A stretch of 64,000 nt of DNA from Pedobacter sp. KBW06 (GCF_003852525.1 NZ_QAJL01000001.1:544983-608982), one strand, 5' to 3'. Positions 28,944 through 37,898 are shown, counted from the first letter of the stretch. Program-made: numbers and translations. Notes: a model not told the origin generated them from the sequence alone.

Positions 28944-31900
28944 TTATACTGCAGCGTACTTAGCTAACTTTTCAGTACCATACACTTCATTGATCATCTG
29001 CAACTGCCGATCTAAAGCCTTGGTCACGGCCTCAGTTTGTTTTATTTGCAGATCCCTTGAATATGCCGCCTGCTCTTCTCTTTGAGCAGACCTATCAAAC
29101 AAACTAAAAACTGTATTGAAAATGGAAAGACCAGCTCCGAATATTCCAAGACCAGCTGTTAGTGTTCCAAATGCATCCCCTTTCTTGTTGTTTGCAGCAA
29201 GGGCTAGTTTAAGATTATCTGATTCTTTTCTAATATTACCAATTTGAGAAAGAACGCTGCCTAAAGTTCCAAGTACTTTACCAAATGCCTCATCAACATT
29301 TGAAACGGATGAAGCAACTTGATCTATCTGATTTGCAAGACCGGCAATTTTTTTCAGGCATACGATCCTTTAACGCCCTTTCAGTGTTAGAAATCATTTC
29401 AGCTATATCCTTGGCCATATCCTTACCGATATTACCTTTAAGCAGTAGGCCAGCAAGCATAGTTTTAGCGTTACTTATCACCTTTCTTGCACCTTGTTCA
29501 GACATGCGTTCAATCCCAGAAAACAAAACTTTATACGCATCAAGCTTTTGAATATTAGTGTTATCCAGTTGCTTTATATCTTCAGCAAATCGTTGTTTTC
29601 TAACCAACTGAGCAGCAGAATTACCCTCCATCGTAGTTAAATCAGCGTTAAACCGTTCGGTAATCGCTTTTCGTTGATCACTATATGATATAAATTCTTT
29701 TAAAAGTCCATCATACTTCTTCTGCTCACCTTGAATCTCTTTTTTTATCTCCCCGGCAAGAAACGTCTGCGCTTGAACCATAGCAGGAGTATACCCTCCC
29801 GCCTCGCCTGCAGCTGTTACTTTGGCGTATTCAATCTGAAGCTTTTGCAAGAAAGAAACATTTGCTTTCAATTCATCTCTATACCTACCATCCGCAGCTG
29901 CCTTGCCTAAATTCCTCTTATACTCTTCGTAATTAGCATACAGTTGCTTTTGCTCAGCAAGTTTAACTTTAAGTTTCTCTGTTCCCTGACGGTAAGTTAA
30001 GTCTTCAATAAAAGCCTTTCTCATTGGCTCTATTTGCTCAGTCGTCGGCTTTCGACCTAATAGCTCACCCGCTCGCTTAGCGCCATATTTTCGGGCATAA
30101 GCCTCGTATTTTCTGGCTTGTTGTTCGATATCAAAGGCCAGTTTTTTAAATTCATCAGTAATGGCCTGTCGAGCTTCCTCTTCTTTGCTTAATCCCTGAC
30201 GAGCGTATTTGTCTTTTAGAACTTGAATTCGCTGGAGAAGACTTTCCTGGGCGCTGACCGCTGCATCATCGGCCGAGGCTTGAGCCTCTTGAGCTCTCCT
30301 GGCTTTGTCAGCAGCTTTTTCTTCTGCTTTTGAATTATCCGATGTAAATTCTATCGCACGCAGGTCCTTTTCTAACAAAAGAATTTTCTTGGTGTACTCG
30401 GCGTATTTTTGGCTACCATTGTCAAGTTCCTTCCTCAGATTTTTTAAGTCTGCGATTTTCTTTTTTAATACATCTGGATTATTTTTATCAATCTCATCTT
30501 GTCTATTAGTCAACATTGACCCGTAATCAGCATTTAGGAGAGCATTATTCTTTTCAATTTCAGCAGCAACCACTTTTCTTCTTGCGATTACTTCCGCAAC
30601 TTCTCTGGCGGTAGCCTTCCGAATTTCTGTTTTGTATGCTGAACCAACGCCGCCTGTACCAACTGATACAGTTTCAGTTATATTAAATGTGCCGATGCCA
30701 CCTGCCTTCGCCGATTTAGTTATCTGATCCTGCGCATCCTGCAATTCGTAGAGTTCATAGCCTAAATCTTTTAATTTGTTAGTCGTTTTCTCTATTCTTT
30801 CTGCATTTAAGGCTTGCATTACCAACACTTGTTGCCTAATAAATTCCCGGGCACTTTCAGTGTTAATGTCCATCGCCTTACCGTACTTATCAAACTGGGT
30901 AATTGCTGTAGGGATCTCTTCTCCAACCTGCTTTATCACATCCTTCATTAAGGCTTGCTCCTCCTTTGTTAGCTTAGTTATGCCACCATTCTTTTGAGCC
31001 TTTTCAGATAGCTCATCGTATTTTGTAAGAAGAGGAGCGATATTTTTTTGAAGATTCTGAACGCTTAAGCCAGTCTCGTAAAATGCATTTGTAGCATCAC
31101 GAAGGGAATCATGGTTCAAAACGAAGTTTATTCCCTGGCCAATTTTCTCTTTAATGTTGGCGATCTTAGTTGCGAACTGAGCCATTTTATCGGCTGTGGT
31201 CATCGCAACATCTCCCATAGAGGCAAGCTTTTCATTCACAACGTTTGAAACAGCGGTTTGAAAATTGCCAGTCTTCTTAATTTCTGCACGAAGTTGTACC
31301 TGGGAGATCTGTAAATTATCAAGGATCAAGAGTGACTTGCGACCTAAACCATTAACAAATGAGTCGGTCAGATAAGTCACATCTTGCCCTGTTTGCCGGG
31401 AAACTTTACCCGCCAGCTCTAAACCTTTTGCGAGAAGTTCCGGTGCAATTTTAAAGTTTCTGGCCCGGAGTGCGGCGGCCATCAGGTCAATATCCGATGT
31501 CGCTCCCCTAGTTGCGGTCCGAAGGAGATTAAGTGTTTTTTCATTTCCGAGTTTACTGAAGGCATCGCGAATACCCTCACCACGGGCAGCAAGCTCGCGC
31601 GCTTCTTTAGCCCAGTCAACTATCAACTGGACACTGAAGGCTGCAAGAATTGCCGCAGCGATAGCTTTAAGAGTGCCTATAAATTTGCCCCCAGCTGTAT
31701 CAGCTACAGTAATCTTGTTACCTAAATTATCAAATCCCTTTTTACCTGCATTGGCCAGGCGGTTAAGGTTAGCCTCTGTTTCCTGAATTTTACGGTTTAA
31801 TTGAACAAACGATTCAGGTGCTTTTGCATATTGAAGCTGGCTCTGGAAATAACGAAGCCTATTAGTAAGAGTTTCTTGAAGGCCAATAGTGGACCGTATC

Positions 31901-32577
31901 CGATTTCCAATCTCATCAAAGCCTCTTTTCCCAATGTTGCTTAATTTTGCAATTTCACGTCCAGTTTCTTCGATCTTCTTTTTGTACTCAGCGATGATGG
32001 CCGGATCAGTTGCGGTTTTCGTTATTGATCTGTAAGACTGAATTCTGGCTTCTAACGTACTTTGAGCAGTAATAGTTCCTTTAATTGCCTCCGTAGTAGC
32101 TGTAGCAGCAGTTGTTGCGGCTTTATTAGCGTCCGTTGCAGCGCGTCCATATTCTGTAGCTGCTTGTGTTGCTCTAGCGTAATCTATTTCAACTGGATTA
32201 ACTACAGGACCATTTAAGATCGTCCCGGTCCTTCCTTTGTTTGCATTATCAACCTCTGCCTGAGAGTTTGACATCTGAACAGGCTTAATTTGCCTACCGT
32301 TCTCATCAAAAGCAGCGCTTTTTCTTCTAATTGCCGCAGCAGCTGCATCATGGGCCTTAACCTCTTCGTTGATTGAAGCGACAACATCCTGAGAAGCTTT
32401 CCTTTGATCAAGAGTCGCCTTTTCAGCCTTTTTTCGCTCCTTTTGCTCCATCTCTAAAGTGGAGGATATATCCTTTGCTAACTGTTCATTAGTTTGCCTC
32501 TGCAACTTGGCAACATTATCCAGCGACTTCTTAAGCTCACTCTCATCCCCTGTTATTCTGAAGTTCAATTCCGGCAT
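28944..32577 (-). pseudogene. Phage tape measure protein, frameshifted and truncated
   Basis: The tape measure protein sets tail length and is the longest tail component. The frame from 32577 runs 1094 residues: an N-terminal coiled coil (ESELKKSLDNVAKLQRQ), Ala/Thr-rich stretches, a hydrophobic segment (GTLKAIAAAILAAFSVQLIV) and long Lys/Glu coiled coils. At the A7 tract (29348-29354, minus strand) the frame runs into an unrelated tail and stops at 29293. Removing one A restores KIAGLANQIDQVASS and a convincing continuation (FDRSAQREEQAAYSRDLQIK, INEVYGTEKLAKYA) that stops at 28944. The C-terminus then ends at a deletion scar. A sequencing error in the homopolymer cannot be excluded. Confidence 0.8.
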
Positions 32578-32949
32578 GTTTCAAAATTACCGGAAGGTAT
32601 TCCCGAGTAATAGAGGCAGTATTGACAACGAGGACCGTTGTCAAGGATTTGATTAAAAGGATATGGAAAAATGAATAGAAATAAAAAAGCGGGCCCGTCC
32701 TCACGATATGCCCGCCCGCTCAATAGTGTTGTCTATGAGCTATCCCCCGAAGGGTTAATCACGCTCTCAAGTTAAAGTTAAAGTATTTGGTTTACGCAAA
32801 AATACGGTTTCCCGTACTTGGTTAAAATATAACAACAGAGGCAATTGTTAAGGATTTAATATCAAAGTGAGCGATTAAGTTAATACCACAATTAGATAAT
32901 TAAGAAATAAATAAGATATATTTACAGCCTAACTATAAAATTAAAAATA
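32578..32949. other. Gene-free junction with hairpins and an inverted repeat
   Basis: No convincing gene. It holds a minus-strand terminator (32683-32720), a second hairpin sharing three bases with it (32718-32740), and an inverted repeat TACGG/CCGTA with a 4-nt spacer (32803-32816). It is the likely break between the minus-strand tail genes and the plus-strand cargo genes. A short minus-strand frame with three cysteines ends inside the start of the tape measure gene but lacks an ATG. Confidence 0.5.
32683..32720 (-). terminator. Minus-strand terminator or attenuator ahead of the tape measure gene
   Basis: On the minus strand AGCGGGC (32720-32714) pairs with GCCCGCT (32694-32688), a 7-bp GC stem followed by T6. 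An upstream hairpin GCTCA/TGAGC (32740-32718) uses three of the same bases, so the two cannot form fully together. Confidence 0.6.
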
Positions 32950-33255
32950 ATGAAAGGAAATTTAAAAACTTACTTCACCAAAGCGTTAATAATGTGCGCT
33001 TTAACGATTACAGCTATTAGCTGTTCTAAAGATAAGGAGGCACCTACTCAGTCCCCTATTGAAAACAAAATTGAAGCTGCAAAACTTCAAAGAATTGAAA
33101 AATTCATTACAATTAGTTTTGGAGTTCCAGCCGGCACAAAGGTATACAATGAAGTTAAGGAAGAATTTACCATCAACGACTTCAAAATGACGAGAAAGCA
33201 GATGGAAGAAGTTTATGACAGAGCTAATGAATACAAACTAAATCACGAAAAATAA
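32950..33255 (+). CDS. Small predicted lipoprotein
   Basis: I do not recognise a family. The 101-residue product has a signal peptide with a lipobox-like end, LTITAISCSK, giving Cys25 as the lipidation site, followed by a charged, mostly helical mature part (IENKIEAAKLQRIEKF, KMTRKQMEEVYDRANEYK). It is 9 bp upstream of the DUF5648-type gene on the same strand, so the two probably form a small surface-protein operon carried by the prophage block. Confidence 0.7.
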   Translation: MKGNLKTYFTKALIMCALTITAISCSKDKEAPTQSPIENKIEAAKLQRIEKFITISFGVPAGTKVYNEVKEEFTINDFKMTRKQMEEVYDRANEYKLNHEK

Positions 33256-33264
33256 GCCGATCCA

Positions 33265-34167
33265 ATGAAAAAATTATTATTAATATCTTCCGTACTATTA
33301 CTTTTTATTAATGTAAAAGCTCAGCATTTTGGCTCTATATATCTTACAAGTGGAATAAATTTACGAACCTATCCCAATCAGCCGACATCTGTCGGTATCG
33401 ATTTTGGTGTTACAGCCCTTCCAAATGAATACTATTCAATGATAAAAGTTCAATTAATTTATACCACAACTTCAGGTGTGGAAGAGGTAATAACAGATAC
33501 AGAATGGGCCTTATTTAGGACGAAACAACCCAATGGGGGCCTTTGGCAGTCAAGTATTAGCGGCACTTTAGCTGCTGGAAAACTTTATGGAAAGATTGGA
33601 ATGAAAATGCTTGTAAGCGCCCCGGCAGGGCCACAAGCTAGATATAGTAATACTAAATTCGATCTAATTGGCCCCCCGGTTGATCCGGTAGATCCAGGAA
33701 CACCCTCTGTTCCAGGAATTTTTCCAATTGATGGTGTAACCGGACCGACTAGTAGCGGCCCTAACGGTACCATTGGCATTTATTCTTGGGGAATCAAACC
33801 AGGGGGAAGTCATTTTTTAAATCAACATCAATCAACAAGTAATAACTATTATGTATTTGAGGGGCGCCAGTTTTACGCATTTTCCTCACAGACACCGGGA
33901 ACAGTTCCTATACATCGTCTCCAAGCTTACTACTCAGATAACACCCGCACAAACTTCTATAGTACTGGAACTAGCGGAGAAGGCTTCTTTCAATATGTAG
34001 GAATTGCATTCTACGCCTTCACAACACAGGTACCAGGAACAGTGCCGATTTATTGTTATACCAATCAACAAGGAAGAGATCACTATTTCACTACCGGTAT
34101 TAATCACCCCTATTGGGTGCAAAAACATATAGCATTCTATGCGTATCCAAATAACTGGCAGGGATAA
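33265..34167 (+). CDS. Secreted protein with DUF5648-type repeats
   Basis: The 300-residue protein has a signal peptide (MKKLLLISSVLLLFINVKAQ), a beta-rich N-terminal domain to about residue 135, a Pro-rich linker (GPPVDPVDPGTPSVPG) and a C-terminal region with repeated units of the type FYAFSSQTPGTVPIHR, AFYAFTTQVPGTVPIY and HYFTTG. These repeats match DUF5648-like modules seen in secreted and cell-surface proteins, often beside peptidase or carbohydrate-active domains. It may act on or bind something outside the cell; a lysogenic-conversion role is an inference from location. Confidence 0.7.
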   Translation: MKKLLLISSVLLLFINVKAQHFGSIYLTSGINLRTYPNQPTSVGIDFGVTALPNEYYSMIKVQLIYTTTSGVEEVITDTEWALFRTKQPNGGLWQSSISGTLAAGKLYGKIGMKMLVSAPAGPQARYSNTKFDLIGPPVDPVDPGTPSVPGIFPIDGVTGPTSSGPNGTIGIYSWGIKPGGSHFLNQHQSTSNNYYVFEGRQFYAFSSQTPGTVPIHRLQAYYSDNTRTNFYSTGTSGEGFFQYVGIAFYAFTTQVPGTVPIYCYTNQQGRDHYFTTGINHPYWVQKHIAFYAYPNNWQG

Positions 34168-34208
34168 CAACTAAGTGTCTTCTTATGCTTATAAGTGTAG
34201 ACACAGGT

Positions 34209-34236
34209 AAAAGGGATTCTTCGGAATCCCTTTTAT
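34209..34236 (+). terminator. Rho-independent terminator with CUUCGG loop
   Basis: A perfect 11-bp stem AAAAGGGATTC (34209-34219) with GAATCCCTTTT (34224-34234) closes a TTCG tetraloop between C and G, an exceptionally stable loop. It follows the lipoprotein/DUF5648 pair by 41 bases. Confidence 0.88.
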
Positions 34237-34327
34237 AGTTAAAGGCGGCACCAATACTAACTCTCCTTATCTTTTTTTCAAAGAACCCTCCATATAAAGT
34301 TCACATCATCTTTCAAATTTATTTCAC

Positions 34328-34364
34328 AAAAAGTTATTCATTTGATAACTTTTTACTATATTTG
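34328..34364 (+). promoter_or_regulatory. Operator palindrome overlapping a Bacteroidota-type promoter
   Basis: AAAAAGTTAT (34328-34337) and ATAACTTTTT (34345-34354) form a perfect 10-bp inverted repeat with a 7-nt spacer. TATATTTG (34357-34364), an exact TAnnTTTG -7 box, follows 2 bp later. The repeat covers the place where the -33 element would be, the arrangement expected for a repressor site. The nearest candidate repressor is the helix-turn-helix protein at 34804. Confidence 0.6.
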
Positions 34365-34436
34365 TTAAGCGAAAGCGAGATAGTTATTTGAAACTTTAAT
34401 CCCCGGTAGGCTCCGGAATATAAATGCCAAAGCAAC

Positions 34437-34763
34437 ATGAATATAATCGAAAGATTAAAACAGATTGCCGAAGAAAATCCAAACGGATTCACGGTTTAGA
34501 CTACGAACCTGCAACCAGTAAAAAAAGGTTGGATCGTAGCACAAAAAGAAACTCAAAACTGCTTCGGTGATGAGGGACTGCAAAAGGCGTTAGAGGTCGC
34601 AATAAAAACCTCACAAACAATAGGAGGTTGGAAAGAAGAAGATTTGTTTTACTGGGACGCTGTAATGATCTACGACAACGAAGAAGAAGCCTCCAGAGCA
34701 GGAATTGAAAACGAACAGATAGCTATCTACCAAATCGAAAACAACAACCTTAAATTTCTTTAA
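34437..34763 (+). pseudogene. Phage-type small protein gene with in-frame amber codon
   Basis: From ATG 34437 the frame reads 20 codons ending NPNGFTV, then TAG at 34497-34499, then continues in the same frame (TTNLQPVKKGWIVAQKETQN, FYWDAVMIYDNEEEA, ENEQIAIYQIENNNLKFL) to TAA at 34763, 109 codons in all. The composition and reading frame are consistent on both sides of the TAG, so this looks like a single nonsense mutation in an otherwise intact gene. Similar small proteins occur in phages and mobile elements of Bacteroidota; the function is not known. Confidence 0.7.
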
Positions 34764-34803
34764 CTAAACAGGGAGGATAAAACATCCCTTTAAAAAACAT
34801 ACT

Positions 34804-35322
34804 ATGAACACAATTAAAAACATTCATAAGATTGATCAACTGATATCAGCCAGGGATCTCGCGAAACTGGAAGAAGGTGCAAAATTGCATTTGAGACATT
34901 CCAACATCAGTTTCAAAATAATGGGTATTAGCGCAAATGGTTTATTCATCAAGACTGAGCAGGGGAAACACTTGTCCGAAAATTACGCGGATGAGCACAG
35001 GTTAATTGAACTCACAAAGGATTTGTTTATCAAACCTAAATATACCCTTGACTTTGATCCTGGTGATATACTAAATGAACCCGGCGAGATCGATCGTGCA
35101 AAAATAATGGTGCATGCTTACCCGTATGTCGTATCCCCTATTGACAAAGTTGATTCTAAATGGGTAAATGAACAGATGTTAAAGACCGGCACTAAGGCTA
35201 AAGATATCGCTGCGGAAACCGGTATTGAAAAAACCAATATCTCTCCCTGGATAAACGACAAAAAACCAATGTCTCAAATAGTAAAGGCAATGTTTTATTA
35301 TTACTTTGCAAGTAAGAAATAA
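34804..35322 (+). CDS. Helix-turn-helix protein of the prophage block
   Basis: A 172-residue protein. The first 110 residues are unrecognised (KLHLRHSNISFKIMGISANG). The C-terminal part, MLKTGTKAKDIAAETGIEKTNISPWINDKKPMSQIVKAMF without its first turn, reads as an Xre-like helix-turn-helix: ATKDIA-type helix, TGIEKTNIS recognition helix and the W-I-N-x-K-K-P-MS closing pattern common in phage regulators. It lies 40 bp after the amber-containing gene and downstream of the operator at 34328, so autorepression is a reasonable guess. Confidence 0.65.
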   Translation: MNTIKNIHKIDQLISARDLAKLEEGAKLHLRHSNISFKIMGISANGLFIKTEQGKHLSENYADEHRLIELTKDLFIKPKYTLDFDPGDILNEPGEIDRAKIMVHAYPYVVSPIDKVDSKWVNEQMLKTGTKAKDIAAETGIEKTNISPWINDKKPMSQIVKAMFYYYFASKK

Positions 35323-35344
35323 ATCTTAAATTAACGAAAGCATC

Positions 35345-35866
35345 ATGCAACCTCTCAAAGTAATTATTGAAAATTGGCAAAAAGTCCCTTGGTTCACTAC
35401 GTGGGTACCACAAATAGTTGGATTAATAGCCCTTGGAGTATCATTATACGCCTTAGACGTAACTAGAAAACAGTTTATGCTCAGTACTAGACCATACATT
35501 CAGGCGATGAATTTTTGGGATCAAAATGAAAACAAACAGGTTAATGAGAATTTCATTTTCAGTCTTGGTAATGCTCCTGCAAAAATTTCAAAAATGGATG
35601 TTAAGCTTTATTACAAAGATCAGATTGTTGACAAAACACTATACAACCTAGTTAGATTTCCAGCTACAGGATCGACTTGGGCTTACGCTTTTCCACAAAA
35701 AGAGTTTGATAAATTGTTAAATGCCTCTCGCGGTGATGAAGCCAATTTTTTCAGATCAGTTCGGATCGAGTATACTGGTATAAACGGAGGTAAAGTTTAT
35801 TTTAGCGAACTAGTTCAAAATTTCAATGGATTCGCTTGGCAAAATGTTAGTGAAGAGGCAAATTAA
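35345..35866 (+). CDS. Membrane-anchored protein of unknown function
   Basis: I do not recognise the family. The 173 residues contain one N-terminal membrane segment (about residues 21-38, VPQIVGLIALGVSLYALD) followed by a mixed beta-type domain (FIFSLGNAPAKISKMDVKLYY, VRIEYTGINGGKVYFSELVQ). The single anchor with an extracytoplasmic or cytoplasmic beta domain recurs in phage and mobile-element cargo. It follows the helix-turn-helix gene by 22 bp and ends at a terminator, so those two form a unit. Confidence 0.6.
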   Translation: MQPLKVIIENWQKVPWFTTWVPQIVGLIALGVSLYALDVTRKQFMLSTRPYIQAMNFWDQNENKQVNENFIFSLGNAPAKISKMDVKLYYKDQIVDKTLYNLVRFPATGSTWAYAFPQKEFDKLLNASRGDEANFFRSVRIEYTGINGGKVYFSELVQNFNGFAWQNVSEEAN

Positions 35867-35887
35867 ACAAAAAAACTAGGCATGATT

Positions 35888-35918
35888 AAAAATCCCTTCG
35901 TGATAGAAGGGATTTTTT
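35888..35918 (+). terminator. Rho-independent terminator
   Basis: AAAAATCCCTTC (35888-35899) pairs with GAAGGGATTTTT (35906-35917) around a 6-nt loop, with T and A runs at either end, so it can work in both directions between convergent genes. Confidence 0.88.
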
Positions 35919-36009
35919 ACCGACTCCACCAGGAGCTACTAATCTCGACCAGCGAGGGGGGGCGAACCGCATTCTTCTTAAATATGATTAATTAAACACA
36001 AACCGATTT

Positions 36010-37134
36010 TTACTTCTTTTTTGATTTGCTCTCGGCTACAATCTCCAAAGGAGTGGTTACTTTGTTTGCGATTTCTTTGTCCAACCCTCCTAATATTAAA
36101 GATTTCCGAAAATCAAAAGACGCCGCGCGATCATAATTGGACGCAATCTCAAATCCTTTAATCAAATTTTCGACCCCAGTAATATTTTGAAATTTGCTCG
36201 TAAAAACGTCTGATGAGACAGTCGAAAGTGCCTTCCCAAAGGTGGTTAAAAGACTGTTATCAGTTAGTGAGCTTAGACGGTTCAGTTTATCAAGACTAGA
36301 AGTAATTGAAGCAGCCTCTTTTTCTTTTAAATTCAGCTTTTTAACATATGCATTAAGCTCTACAATTATTGCGTCCTTTTCCTCGATATCCTTGATGTGG
36401 CTAATTTCTTTCGCAGTTTGATATCGTTTTAAAAACGAAATATAGGTACCCATTTCATCTGCGCTACCAGCCAGTCTATTTAAAATTGAAAGAAATTGAC
36501 CGTAAACAATGTTATTTTGATCATATGGATATCTTATTGTGTGGTCAATTTCACTCCAAGCCTCTTCAAATATAGTTCTTACTTGAATTTCTGCGAAATA
36601 TTCAGTTTTTCCAGGCTTAGATTTAGCAATATAATGAACAGAGCGATATCCAAATTGATGGGGCTTAGTTTCGCATCCGAAAGCTTCATATTCATCCTTA
36701 AACTCTTTTGGATCACCCTCACGATAATTAGCTTCAGGGTTTTGCTTTAAATCCCATTGAGTAATAATTGCTTCATGGATAGATCTCCACTGCTCTTTGA
36801 ACAAATGTAATGCACGGACACCTATTAAATCTGTTAGCTCAGATTTGTAATTACCAATGTTAATAATGTGGTCAGGTGTCGAAATTCTCTTTCTAATGAT
36901 TTTTTCAATTACATGCTCAGGATCTTTCACCCTATATCTAACTGAATGAACATCAGCAATCTTCATAATATTATTAAAAAAATAGATTGCGGAATCTTCT
37001 AAGAAAGGTATTTCTATAATATAATCGCGGTATATTTCTTCTAAATCAGCCCAAGAAATATTGGTTGATTCAAATTTCTCCAATTCGATATTGTACTTTT
37101 TAAAAAAGGAGACTTGAGGCATTAATTTTTCCAT
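36010..37134 (-). CDS. RelA/SpoT-domain nucleotide pyrophosphotransferase-like protein
   Basis: A 374-residue protein. The synthetase-type domain spans about residues 55-215: SVRYRVKDPEHVIEKI (64-79, ATP side), DLIGVRALHLF with Asp102 (metal), FGYRSVHYIAK with Tyr163 and His167 (acceptor nucleotide), and EIQVRT with Glu182, Gln184 and Arg186. All expected catalytic positions are kept and no HD hydrolase domain is present. About 150 C-terminal residues, helical and Ser/Leu-rich, are unrecognised. The family makes (p)ppGpp or (pp)pApp, or pyrophosphorylates tRNA in toxic forms. It lies alone on its strand in the prophage block; no obvious antitoxin is adjacent. Confidence 0.8.
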   Translation of the reverse strand: MEKLMPQVSFFKKYNIELEKFESTNISWADLEEIYRDYIIEIPFLEDSAIYFFNNIMKIADVHSVRYRVKDPEHVIEKIIRKRISTPDHIINIGNYKSELTDLIGVRALHLFKEQWRSIHEAIITQWDLKQNPEANYREGDPKEFKDEYEAFGCETKPHQFGYRSVHYIAKSKPGKTEYFAEIQVRTIFEEAWSEIDHTIRYPYDQNNIVYGQFLSILNRLAGSADEMGTYISFLKRYQTAKEISHIKDIEEKDAIIVELNAYVKKLNLKEKEAASITSSLDKLNRLSSLTDNSLLTTFGKALSTVSSDVFTSKFQNITGVENLIKGFEIASNYDRAASFDFRKSLILGGLDKEIANKVTTPLEIVAESKSKKK

Positions 37135-37296
37135 AAAATAAAATTTTAGTTCAAATATACTCAGGATTATGTGAGAGTGGTATTATCGTGGCAAATGCAA
37201 GCATTGATTTTCTGATTGTCTTGCAAACTTACATAAAAGAGCACAAAATATTAATTTATGTTAATCTGATAGATTATTTTTTATATTTTGCCAGCT

Positions 37297-37392
37297 ATGA
37301 TAATTACCCCATCATTGATAGCATGCCTTTGCGGGATTCCATGTGCTATCGCGGCCGTAGTGCAACTCTACGACCGGTTCGTGAAGAAATAG
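37297..37392 (+). CDS. Possible small membrane peptide
   Basis: A 31-codon frame, MIITPSLIACLCGIPCAIAA then VVQLYDRFVKK, has one hydrophobic segment and a short basic end, the pattern of small phage or toxin peptides. It lies in the gap between the RelA/SpoT and ASCH genes. An ATATTTTG sequence lies only 6 bases before the ATG. With so few codons this could be chance. Confidence 0.3.
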   Translation: MIITPSLIACLCGIPCAIAAVVQLYDRFVKK

Positions 37393-37415
37393 GGCGCAAA
37401 TAACCTATTTACAGA

Positions 37416-37898
37416 TTATAGATGAAGAGATACTACAGGATGAGTTAGATCATGAGGGGCGTTAGCTTTCGACGCCCCTTGCTTGTAATACCACAAACTA
37501 AGCGCACCCTTCACGTTCTCAATAGGTTTGTCATACAGGACCGGATTAGCCAGCACCCAATTGTAAACCGGCACTTCCAGCTCGTGATAAATTCCATTTT
37601 CCTTACGCATAACAAAAGCTTTCTTTTCAGCCCATACTGATTTATGACCAATAACACAGTCAACAATATCGACCTCGCCAATGATTGCGCCAAATGCAGC
37701 TTTCCCCTCTGCAAATAAAGGGATAATGGGTAGTGCTTTGATCATCTGATCATCGGTAAGCTGAACATCAAACTTCTTAGGTGCAGAAACATGGATGTAA
37801 ATCCGTCCCCTGTAAGTAGTTCTCCAGGTCCTGTTCTCGATGTCTTTAATGCCAACTAGCGCGCCAAGTGCGCGCCAAATCGAGATAAAAACAGCCAA
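37416..37898 (-). pseudogene. ASCH-domain protein with damaged N-terminus
   Basis: The core matches ASCH proteins of phages, an RNA/nucleotide-binding PUA-like fold: GIKDIENRTWRTTYRGRIYI, HVSAPKKF, GAIIGEVDIVDCV and NWVLANPVLYDKPIENVKG. The frame has no ATG upstream; the only usable start is TTG at 37898, and the usual first strand with QPW/A before G-I-K is replaced by FISIWRALGALVGIKD. A 9-bp direct repeat TTGGCGCGC, 11 bp apart, lies exactly at this oddity. I read it as a gene whose start was damaged by a small duplication. Confidence 0.65.

Noticed and set aside
32565..32723. Minus-strand frame with three cysteines (RCQYCLYYSGIPSGNFETCRN tail, split here) overlapping the tape measure start.
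   Set aside because: It lacks an ATG and runs through the terminator stem; kept only as a curiosity of the junction.
35940..36000. Short hairpins CTCC/GGAG and CTCG/CGAG after the membrane-anchored protein gene.
   Set aside because: Four-base stems without a T tract are expected by chance; no function assigned.
37188..37403. A 71-codon plus-strand frame overlapping the RelA/SpoT upstream region.
   Set aside because: Its composition is irregular and it has no start context; the only credible coding signal there is the shorter 31-codon frame in another reading frame.
25478..37898. CRISPR arrays, transposases or an integrase in the accessory block.
   Set aside because: No spaced direct repeats and no integrase or transposase motifs were found on either strand.
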